Source: Chaunax sp. Z400
Taxonomy: Eukaryota > Chordata > Actinopteri > Lophiiformes > Chaunacidae
Length of the DNA: 64,000 nucleotides
NCBI GenBank assembly: GCA_037577475.1
Contig: CM075184.1
Coordinates: forward strand, 28,998,094 to 29,062,093
Reading direction: 5' to 3'
The notes beneath the pieces are model-generated. The model saw nothing but the letters and a program-made list of their open reading frames with translations. It searched no databases and was not told the origin of the DNA. The position numbers and the translations under genes are program-made. Positions 1 through 9,632 of the stretch are shown piece by piece; within the stretch, counting starts at the first letter, position 1; each line of letters starts with the position of its first letter.

Positions 1-167
1 ATGATCTCCTCACTATGATACAAAATGAATTACCAGGAGAATTCTTCCAGGATTTTGTTTTAACATAGGCTGAAAACTATGTTCTGATTGTTCAGGTTTC
101 AGTGACAGTGGCGTTGGTGGAGGTGTGACCTCAGGGAGTGCTTTCTAGTTTGAAACTGTATCCACAG

Positions 168-2328
168 GTTGTGGCTGTTGCAGCTCGCAAGTTGGAGGAT
201 GCGCAGGAGTTCGCCAAGAAGCACAGCATCCCCCGAGCATACGGCAGCTATGAGGAGCTGGCCAGAGATGCAGACCTAGGTGGGTTTAAGTCAGACCTGG
301 GTCATATTTGATTGGCTTGCGTCTCTTTTCCTTTTTTATATGAATTACTTTGAGCACCAGATGTAGGGATTTGCTGCTGCAGGACACTTGAGGCGGTGCT
401 CAGACTTACAATACAGCAAATCCCAACAATCTGTTGAATCGCCACTAAATTCCACTTCAGTTTGACCCACAGGTCTTTCCGTTTCCTTCTGATATTTTAC
501 TGTTTTTATGTGAATTTTGCTCATCTGCCAGTGTCCTCTCTATTTTTCGTGTTAATGTGTTTGTAGATGTGGTGTATATTGGAGTTATCAATCCCTACCA
601 TCTGAGCACTTGTCTGCTCTATATGAACGCCAAGAAGAACGTACTCTGTGAGAAACCACTGGGCATGAACACTAAGGAGGTGCAGGAGATCCTGGCCTGT
701 GCCAAGATGAATGATGTCTTCTTCATGGAGGTACCAGTGGTTCTGGTTCAAAAAAACAACAATAATGATTTAATCTTTCTGAGCGCAGGATGTTAAAAGC
801 ATTCTTTGTAAAAAACAAAACAAAAAAAACAGTGACTAATAATGTATTAAAATACATTACATCTCACCAGTGAAAACTTCTGTGTTGATATACAGCTGCA
901 GACATTTGAAAACAAATGGTTTTAGATCATGAGTCAAAAATGAGACTTGATCTTGAGTTAATTAATGTGGTTTGTATGATAATGTTTGTTAAAAACTTTA
1001 ATTATTTAACCTCTAAGTCACTACATAACACCAAGCACCTAAAATGTATCTGTAACTGTATGAAATACTTCCTGTACTTTGCTCTAAGGCCGTCTGGACT
1101 CGATTCTTCCCGGCGTCAGTGGAGATCAGACGACTTCTGGCCCAGGGGGAGGTGGGTGAGGTGAAGATGGTGAGAACGGAGTTTGGTGCGTTGCTGATGG
1201 ACGTTGCAAGAGCAGTGCAGAAGGAACTGGGTGGAGGAGTTATGCTAACTATTGGCATCTACTGCCTGCAGTTCATATGCATGGTGTATAATGGAGAGAA
1301 GCCAGAGAGTATCCAGGCCACAGGGGTCCGCCTGGAGACAGGTAGAGAAAATGAGACCAGCAGGGTTTTGTTTGTATTAAAGCCATGTCACTAAATTAAC
1401 ACATTTTGTTTCATTTTCATCTTGATCAATTGATAATCATATATTTGTATGTTGTTGCAGGAGTGGATGAGACTGTGGTTGTCACTCTGAAGTTCTCCAG
1501 GAACAGGCTGGCTGTGTTTACCTCCTCTGTGAATCTGCAGCTGCCAAATGAGGCCGTTATTGTGGGAACAAAGGGAACCATCAAAGTAAGCCATCACAGC
1601 AGGGCCTTATGCTCCAATAAGATTCAAGTAGTCTGATATGATATACCTTATTACAGCATGTAGATGTTGTGACGTCGAGCAAGCTTAAGTCTGGAGCAAT
1701 GTAAGAGGGAAATTAGGAAGTTGTGTGGTGTCAAACGTGAAGTTTTTTTTACCTCACTATACGCTATTTAGCACAATTGTGAAAATAAATATCTTTCTGT
1801 ACCTTTTTTAGGTCCCTGACAACATTTGTTGTCCGACATCATTGCTGGTGAATGGGAAGGAGACTCAGTACCCGCTGCCAGAACCATATTTGCCTCTAAA
1901 TTTCATTAACACCACAGGGATGCGTTACGAAGCAGAGGAGGTTCGACACTGTTTGCTAAAAGGTGCTGTGACATTCAGTATATTTACTTTATCTTTATCT
2001 ACATTAGTCCAAAAAGGAAGTAACATTCACAACAGAACTTAAATACACACAATATGTAGGTAATAAATCATCTGTGCTTCATCAAAGTTGAAGCATATTG
2101 TTAAAAACACACTCAGCACAAGGTGGTGTCAGAAATTCTCAAATCTTAGTGGTCCTCTGTTCATACCTGCAGATTAGCTGTACACTCTGTGTTCTTACAG
2201 TATGATTGTCCCATGCAGGGCTGAAGGAGAGTGCAGTTATGTCCCATGCTGACTCTCTACTGCTGGCTGAGGTGGAGGATGAGGTTCGCAGGCAGGTGGG
2301 CGTGGTGTACAGCCAGGACTGCCAGTAA
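168..2328 (+). CDS. dhdh: Dihydrodiol dehydrogenase-like, tandem copy 1 (5' partial; exons 2-7)
   Basis: Gfo/Idh/MocA-family oxidoreductase; DHDH oxidises trans-dihydrodiols and D-xylose with NADP+ in the cytosol. Exons seen: 168-279, 567-730, 1089-1341, 1461-1585, 1812-1962 and 2219-2328 (stop TAA). All have GT-AG borders and compatible phases, and match human DHDH from residue 31 to the end. Exon 1, with the start codon and dinucleotide-binding glycines, must lie upstream of the window. The EKP lysine (human Lys97), the tyrosine of the GIY motif (Tyr180), Trp125 and Phe154 equivalents are kept. However, three positions that are His76, Asp176 and Trp254 in human are Asn, Thr and Cys here, whereas copy 2 keeps the ancestral residues. 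The frame is open with no stop or frameshift, so this is either a diverging paralogue or an early pseudogene. Family assignment is firm; catalytic activity is doubtful. Confidence 0.88.
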
Positions 2329-2387
2329 ATATTGACCATGAAGCTACATCATCTTCACTTGTTGTAAAGAAAATGTTTAGAATGGAC

Positions 2388-2393
2388 AATAAA
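2388..2393 (+). terminator. dhdh: Polyadenylation signal of dhdh copy 1
   Basis: AATAAA 60 bases after the stop codon. Copy 2 has the equivalent hexamer at a similar distance, so cleavage probably falls near 2410. Confidence 0.6.
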
Positions 2394-2910
2394 AGGTTGT
2401 TAATGTTCTAACTCTTACATCTGTTATTTGGATTTAACCATGATTAGCTTCCATATGGTTACATGTGTCCTACTTGTAAATAAAGGTGATTGGCTTATTT
2501 GTTAACCATCAAGTTGATCATGAACTTTGCTGCTACACTGTAAACCTCTTGATCATACATGCATATTTACAATACCTTTTTTTTTTTTTTTTATTTCCAG
2601 AATGTTTCACCCGAATCTGTCACTTGTGTTTGTAAAAAAAAAATTTTTCCTTTCACCTGCTTCGGGCTTTAGATGGAAAGTAGCTGAATCTGGTATAATG
2701 CATGTTTTCCCATTTTTGAGATTAAGTAATTTGTGGTTTATGGTCCCTGCTGGAAGAAAACGAATGAATACAGCAGTTTCAGGTTGGGGAGTATTAATCT
2801 GAGTCCCTGCAGACTGGTTCGAGTGAGAGAATCCATGTAAACAGAATGGAGACATTAAGTGGAATTGTATGAATGAAGCCTCCACTCCCACCCAAAAACA
2901 CTCTTTGGCC

Positions 2911-2935
2911 ATTATTATTATTATTATTATTATTT
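2911..2935. repeat. ATT microsatellite
   Basis: About eight ATT units in the spacer between the dhdh copies. Absent at the matching place after copy 2, so it arose or expanded after the duplication. Confidence 0.85.
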
Positions 2936-3183
2936 ATTTTTTGCTTCAATACCTACATTTTTTAGGGGTTGACTGTGAAGAAATAAATTCTAAATATATA
3001 ATATAATATCAACCCTAACAAGATGAAACGCCCCTGTAGATGTCTGCCCTGAAGAAGCATGTTTGGTGACTTAACCTCTGAACAATGTTGAAAGTAAAAA
3101 AAAAAAATCCCATCCTGAATGACAGAGCAAGAGATGCAGTAGGGAGAGAAAATAGCTTACTATCATGTTTGTTTGTTTTTACG

Positions 3184-3191
3184 TTACGTCA
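3184..3191 (+). promoter_or_regulatory. CRE-like site upstream of dhdh copy 2
   Basis: TTACGTCA, matching the ATF/CREB half-consensus, about 75 bases before the copy 2 start codon. No TATA box was recognised. Inference from one short motif only. Confidence 0.3.
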
Positions 3192-3263
3192 CAGAGTTAA
3201 AAGTGACACAGTGTCTCCACCTTGTGGTGGAGAAGTGCTACAGCTCTCAGTTTATTATCCAAC

Positions 3264-6200
3264 ATGGCGATCAGGTGGGGAATCTGCAGCGCAGGGAAGA
3301 TCAGTCATGATTTCACTGTCGCCCTGAAAACTCTCCCTCCTGAAGACCATCAGGTACCAGTCTGAGCAGATACACAGACATAATTAAATGCAAAACGTTT
3401 CCTCGGGGCTCTCGATTCGAACTTTGAACTTTAAACGGTGTTTATCTGTTGCTTCACACGACACATGATCAGAGCCTAAAGAAATCAGCCTCAGTATGTT
3501 TTACTGGCTCCAAACTGGACAGAAGAGTCAAGACAGTACCAATTCAATTATTTCAAAATTCTGGTGTATATCCATTCACCAAACACTGAGAAAAGCTCTG
3601 ATTTTTAAACTAACGTGACATATTAAATGATTAATACTGAAAGCTTTACTTTGAAATGCGGCGTAAAACTGGGAATAAAACATAGTCAATAGTCAGACGC
3701 ACCTAACATCCACCTTTCGCCAGAATTAGATTGCAGCCAGTTTTCTAAAGTTGGAACAGGAGCATCATGGTTCAATAAATCATGTTTGTTGGAGCAGCTG
3801 TTAACTTATTTTGAGGAGTATTTTGTGTACACTAGTTATGGATCTTGGATCAAGGAAGAGTTGATCAAACTTTGAGATGGATCTCGATGCAGATGGGGAT
3901 TCTGGATCCCTGTTCCACTTCAGTATTGTGCGATAAGGTCCTTTTAACATTTTGCCAATATCATCATAAATAATAATAGGTCGTAATCCGGATTTGGGTG
4001 ATCAGCATATAATTGTAAGGGGAGCAATATGTATTGGGTTGCAGTACTGAAACGGAGAGGCGTAGAGACATTGAGGTGCCACCAATATGTAGCAGAGTTC
4101 ATGCAGATTCAGTCAGGGAGTGCGAAAGGTGAGAAGGTATACTCATAAACTCCTGAGGAAAAACACATGGTTCCAAATGCTAGGAGTCGGTTTCCAGGGT
4201 CAAGGAATTAGGTTGTATTACTTCATTTGGCATGAGGCAACATCATCATGGTGACATCACACACAGTGTGCAGTGATACAGGAATCGGTCTCCTCACTGT
4301 GATACAAAATGAATTACCAGGAGAATTTTTCCAGGATTTTGTTTTAACATAGGCTGAAAACTGTGTTCTGATTGTTCAGGTTTCAGTGACAGTGGCGTTG
4401 GTGGAGGTGTGACCTCAGGGAGTGCTTTCTAGTTTGAAACTGTATCCACAGGTTGTGGCTGTTGCAGCTCGCAAGTTGGAGGATGCGCAGGAGTTTGCCA
4501 AGAAGCACAGCATCCCCCGAGCATACGGCAGCTATGAGGAGCTGGCCAGAGATGCAGACGTAGGTGGGTTTAAGTCAGACCTGGGTCATATTTGATTGGC
4601 TTGTGTCTCTTTTCCTTTTTAATTTGAATTACTTTGAGCACCAGATGTAGGGATTTGCTGCTGCAGGACACTTGAGGCGGTGCTCAGACTTACAATACAG
4701 CAAATCCCAACAATCTGTTGAATCGCCACTAAATTCCACTTCAGTTTGACCCACAGGTCTTTCCATTTCCTGCTGATATTTTACTGTTTTTATGTGAATT
4801 TTGCTGATGAACCTGTGTTTTATTTTCCGTGTTAATGTGTTTGTAGATGTGGTGTATATTGGAGTTATCCATCCCTACCATCTGAGCACTTGTCTGCTCT
4901 ATATGAACGCCAAGAAGAACGTACTCTGTGAGAAACCACTGGGCATGAACACTAAGGAGGCGCAGGAGATCCTGGCCTGTGCCAAGATGAATGATGTCTT
5001 CTTAATGGAGGTACCAGTGGTTCTGGTTTGAAAAAAAACAACAACAATGATTGAAGTTTTCCACTTTTCAACTGCAAAATCTGTCTGTTAACAGCATTCT
5101 TTGTTGAAAAGCAGTGACAAAAAACTGATTGCAGAATTGTTCTGTAATACCTTAATTAATATAATTCTTGCTTATGTGAGAAACAGGACTTACTCTACAA
5201 ATTGGGCTCTTTATAGTTTGCATTTATGCTGAGCTGATTTAGCAGTGTGCTGAAATTATTAATTTTATTAAAAATTTTAAACTCAAAACTTGACATCCAA
5301 ATTAATATTGAATGCATAAACTCACCAGTGAAAACCTCTGTGTTGATATACAGCTGCAGACATTTGAAAACAAATGGTTTTAGATCATGAGTCAAAAATG
5401 AGACTTGATCTTGAGTTAATTAATGTGGTTTGTATGATAATCTTTGTAAAAAACCTAAAATGTAACTATAACTGTATGAAATACTTCCTGCACTTTGCTC
5501 TCAGGCTGTCTGGACTCGATTCTTCCCGGCGTCAGTGGAGATCAGACGGCTTCTGGCCCAGGGGGAGGTGGGTGAGGTGAAGATGGTGAGAACGGAGTTT
5601 GGTGCGTTGCTGCTGGACATTGCAAGAGCAGTGCAGAAGGAACTGGGTGGAGGAGCAATGCTTGATATTGGCATCTACTGCCTGCAGTTCACATCCATGG
5701 TGTATAATGGAGAGAAGCCAGAGAGTGTCCAGGCCACAGGGGTCCGCCTGGAGACAGGTAGACAAAAAAGGGACAGGTTGGGTCTCGCAGATATGATTTC
5801 TGAAGCTCTGACACAAAATGAATGACTTTCCCCACGTTAATGATATGTCAAACAGAAAACCCTTTGTTCACACGACATCTGTCTATAGTGCGTTAAGAAG
5901 CCTGTTGTAATGGTCAAATCAAAGGGTTTAAACGTACGGTGTGTCACACAGGATGATAGAGGCAGGATTGTTACTCAGTGACATCATTTGTTCTTGGAAT
6001 GCAGGCGGATATACAGTAGCTTTCATTATGTCTGTAAATGTTTTTTGTCGGGGGCATAACTCAAGAACTGTTCAATATTTTTTCATGAAACTTGACTTAC
6101 ACATTAAACAAATGCAAGAGTCAGCCCTTCTGATATTTTTTAACATTTTTAATTGTCCTGTTTTGGAGAAAAATATTCAAATTTGTCCCGAGCCTAATTT

Positions 6201-8032
6201 TAAAACTACCCCATATGTCTACAGAGACTACAACCATTGCCTTTTACTATAAAGAAATTGTTATAATTTTAATTTTTTTGCATTTCCATGGCAACAACTT
6301 ATACCTATTCTTAAGAAAAGTGTGAGGTTCATTTTTGAAGCACAGCCTGTAACGCGTGTATTCTCTCTTTGACTAACTGTACATGTATACCAGGAATGAT
6401 GCGAAATGAATGTTTTGCTAATTAGAATTTGTTATAATTTTAATTTTTTTGCATTTCCATGGGAACAATTTTGTGAGCTTGACCTCAAAAGAGAATAGGG
6501 TTCATTTCCAGAGCATATCAGAGAAACTGTGTATTCTTTACTAATTTTTACATGTGCATGTATGTCGGGCATGATGTGTTGATGTGACTTTTGCTATTTA
6601 ATAGGAATTTTATCATGTTTATTTGATGTATTTCCATGGTAACCTGCTGGACCGTGTCCAGATTGTCTTATAACCAAAGTACCATCATGATGGATTTATT
6701 TTTATGTTGATTTAGTGTAATATTTCCAGTTTTCATTAGTACGATTTTGATATTCATTACTGACTGCTAAAATGAAAGTGTTTGTATTCATGCAGTTACA
6801 CTCAGTTTGATATGCAAACTCCTCGTTTATTTTATCAGTTTTCTGCTTAAAAAAACTCTGCTCCAGCTTTTTGCCAGTATTATGTTGACTTTGAATTAAG
6901 TGAATTGAATTAAGAATATTTACCAAGGTGGTGCTCCTGTCTTTACCTCTTATTTATGCTATTTACATGTTATCTGGCACATTGAAGGTTAAGGTTTGAT
7001 AGTTTTGCCCTGCATTTTGACAATATTCTTCTTCATTGTAGAACAAAGCTGAATATTCAACGTTTTGTTTACACTACACCACAGCAACTGTTTCTTTGGC
7101 ACCTTTTTACAACCATGTCACTAAATTAAAATAATCATTTTCATCTTGATCAATTGATAATCATATATTTGTATGTTGTTGCAGGAGTGGATGAGACTGT
7201 GGTTGTCACTCTGAAGTTCTCCAGGAACAGGCTGGCTGTGTTTACTTGCTCTTATGGTGTGCAGCTTCCAAATGAGGCCGTTATTGTGGGAACAAAGGGA
7301 ATCATCAAAGTAAGCCATCACAGCAGGGCCTTATGCTCCAATAAGATTCAAGTAGTCTGATATGATATACCTTATTACAGCATGTAGATGTTGTGACGTC
7401 GAGCAAGCTTAAGTCTGGAGCAATGTAAGAGGGAAATTAGGAAGTTGAGGGGGGTCTAACATGAAGTATTTTTTACTACAGACTAAACTGCATTTAGCAT
7501 AATTGTGAAAATAAATATATATATTTTTGCAACTTTTCAGGTCCCGGACCACATGTGGTGTCCCACATCATTGCTGGTGAATGGGAAGGAGACTCAGTAC
7601 CCGCTGCCAGAACCATATTTGCCTCTAAATTTCATTAACACCACAGGGATGCGTTACGAAGCAGAGGAGGTTCGACAATGTTTGCTAAAAGGTGCTGTGG
7701 CATTCAGTATATTTCAGTCCGTATCCATATTTCTACAAGAGGGAATAAAAGGACTTAGACTATGGGTAGAATCATCAGTGATTTGTGACAGTTGAAGCAT
7801 ATTGTTAAAAACACACTCACCACAAGGTGGTGTCAGAAATACTCAAATCTTAGTGGTCCTCTGTTCATACCTGCAGATTAGCTGTACACTCTGTGTTCTT
7901 ACAGTATGATTGTCCCATGCAGGGCTGAAGGAGAGTGCAGTTATGTCCCATGCTGACTCTCTACTGCTGGCTGAGGTGGAGGATGAGGTTCGCAGGCAGG
8001 TGGGCGTGGTGTACAGCCAGGACTGCCAGTGA
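3264..8032 (+). CDS. dhdh: Dihydrodiol dehydrogenase, tandem copy 2 (complete)
   Basis: Complete seven-exon gene: 3264-3353, 4452-4563, 4847-5010, 5505-5757, 7185-7309, 7541-7691, 7923-8032 (stop TGA). The spliced frame is 1005 nt, 334 aa, the same length as human DHDH. Start chosen because the first exon reads MAIRWGICSAGKISHDF, aligned residue for residue with the human N-terminus. The N-terminal Rossmann domain carries EKP (Lys97 equivalent); the C-terminal Gfo/Idh/MocA domain carries DIGIY (Asp176, Tyr180). His76, His79, Trp125, Phe154 and Trp254 equivalents are all present, so an active NADP-dependent trans-dihydrodiol/D-xylose dehydrogenase is expected. Intron 4 is 1.43 kb against 119 bp in copy 1, filled with repeat sequence. 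Introns are otherwise very similar between copies, pointing to a fairly recent duplication or gene conversion. Confidence 0.93.
3860..4100. repeat. Dispersed repeat fragment in dhdh copy 2 intron 1
   Basis: Contains the run GGATCTCGATGCAGATGG ... GATAAGGTCCTTTTAACATTT, recalling a widespread fish repeat built on GATCTGGATC and 'GATAGGGC..TTTTAACATTT' phrases. Related phrases recur in the parp6 intron at about 32085-32290. Recognised from memory, no database search. Confidence 0.35.
6255..6665. repeat. Degenerate tandem repeat, about 175-bp monomer, in dhdh copy 2 intron 4
   Basis: The phrase TTTGCATTTCCATGGCAAC recurs at about 6280, 6450 and (degenerate) 6625, each followed by a similar stretch with 'TTGACC..', 'GGTTCATTT', 'GTGTATTCT' and 'ACATGTATA/ACATGTGCA'. 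At least two full and one partial monomers. Copy 1 intron 4 lacks it. Confidence 0.6.
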
Positions 8033-8100
8033 ATATTGACCATGATGCGAGAGATGACATCATCTTCACTCTTTGTAACAAAAACTCATTCATAATGGAG

Positions 8101-8106
8101 AATAAA
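8101..8106 (+). terminator. dhdh: Polyadenylation signal of dhdh copy 2
   Basis: AATAAA about 70 bases after the stop codon, at the same relative place as in copy 1. Confidence 0.6.
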
Positions 8107-8497
8107 AGCTTGTGTTCTCTTATTTGGCTAACCTTAACATGTGTCTTGATATTTGTTAGCTTTTATGTTCATCATGAACTTTGAGGTTACACCTTGAGCC
8201 TTTTGATCATATTGGAATATGTCTACTATTTCTTTTTCCCAGAATGTTGATTCCTTCGCTCAGTGTAAATGTACCGTCGTACTATGTGTTTTCCTTTCAC
8301 CTGCTACAAATGGAAAGCAGCTAGCACCTAAAGCTGGTACAAATTGTGTTTTATTTTTGAGATAAGAATTTTGTGCACGGTCCGTGATATAATTAGACTG
8401 AATAAGCTAGACTAGTACCACCCAGAAACTTAAATTTCTGTTTTTACATTATCAAACAAATCATTTGCAAGGCAGTCAGGATTGGTGCTCGTCTCTT

Positions 8498-8503
8498 TTT
8501 ATT
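8498..8503 (-). terminator. pkm: Probable polyadenylation signal of pkm
   Basis: AATAAA on the minus strand, giving a pkm 3'UTR of about 1.15 kb (9632 down to about 8480) and leaving about 0.4 kb between the convergent dhdh and pkm ends. Chosen as the first clear hexamer with no overlap of dhdh copy 2; not proven. Confidence 0.4.
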
Positions 8504-9632
8504 GATGGAAATCCAGCCTTGTAGGACAGCTCAGTACACCAGCTAAACATTAGAGTACCCCTTTATCGTTAGTTTTTCCACTCTAGCGTTACAATCAAAA
8601 GCACGGTAGACATAAGCAGACTATTGCAGTGACTCACTAACATAGAAGGACAAAGACAAGGGTTCTACCCATCACTCACTGGGGTTGAGAGGGACGGGGC
8701 TTCATCTCATCGGGTCCCCTTGCTATAAACACCCTCAAAGTGCTCATACACATCAGTCTGATGTAGTGAACCATATATGATTCATAAGTGCCAATTTAGA
8801 CATGATCTGAATCTAAAGGCTCCATGACACATCTAATAACACAAATATAGTAACTAGCTCAAACACGTGTGAAGTGGACATCCAAAGCCAACATTTCTCT
8901 ATATTCAGACAAAATAAAAGTCGTATTGGATGTCCAAAAAAAAAAAATGTTTCCATACACAATAGTCAAGTATAATATCAAATGTAACAGTGTGGAGTAG
9001 TTTAGGAGTGCAACACAGATAAACTTCATACAGACGGCACTACAGAGATACCTGTTTGGGTGGTGTGGTGGAGCCAGGGCTACACTGTTGGAGGAGCACT
9101 TTGATTTTCAGATGCTTAATTATTTAGGGACGTTTTTGTTCGTCGTATCGGCAGAGGAGTGTGATTAGAAGAGTGTTCCACTACTCGAGGTGCTCCGTGT
9201 AAAGACTAACTGGCCCCACCAACAACCCCACCTAAACAAGAGCTTGTATGCGCATGCACACAGACCAGGAAGCATTCACTCAGATTGGTTCATTTCTAAT
9301 AATATACATTTTAGAGTGAATAAATACAGCAGTTTCTGGTTGGGGTGTGTTAATCTGAGGCCCTGCAGACTGGTTCGACTGACTGAGTAAAGGTGAACGG
9401 AATGGTGACGTAGGGATTAAGCCTCCACTCCCAACCACAGCGGCTCTTTGGCCACGAGGGCTACACCATCTATACTTGTAATTTCTTTGCACTATTGCCT
9501 ACATTTTCCAGGGGTTGACTGTCAGCCCTGGTGTTGGGAGGAGAAGGGCTGTGAGCCGCAGTGGATAGTGGGGTGGACAGCAATGAAAAATAGATGAAGG
9601 TGGAATGGAGAAAACAGAGGAGCACTGCTGGT

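Larger units (their letters stand above)
1..2980. repeat. Segmental tandem duplication, left unit
   Basis: Exons, introns and 3' flank match the right unit (about 4285-9520) in order and orientation. Similarity starts at or before base 1 (compare 10-167 with 4290-4451) and fades near 2980, beside TTGACTGT. Much of the intron sequence is nearly identical by eye. The unit therefore holds dhdh plus the end of the neighbouring pkm 3'UTR. Confidence 0.85.
2394..3263. other. Spacer between dhdh copies, including a relic of the pkm 3'UTR
   Basis: No gene. Bases about 2600-2760 resemble 8240-8380 just past dhdh copy 2. Bases about 2760-2980 resemble 9310-9520, which lies inside the pkm 3'UTR on the other strand (shared landmarks: ACAGCAGTTTC, CCTGCAGACTGGTTCGA, GCCTCCACTCCCA, AGGGGTTGACTGT). 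The 8.4-9.3 kb stretch present after copy 2 is missing here. The remainder (about 2990-3263) is the promoter region of copy 2. An ATT microsatellite lies at 2911-2935. Confidence 0.75.
4285..9520. repeat. Segmental tandem duplication, right unit
   Basis: Partner of the left unit. It is longer because intron 4 of dhdh copy 2 carries about 1.3 kb, and the 3' flank about 0.9 kb, that are absent from the left unit. Sequence alone does not show whether these are insertions here or deletions in the left unit; the 3' flank difference overlaps the pkm 3'UTR, so deletion in the left unit is more likely there. Confidence 0.8.

Noticed and set aside
1..167. ATG at base 1 as a gene start
   Set aside because: It lies in dhdh intron 1 by comparison with 4280-4451; the following codons do not fit DHDH.
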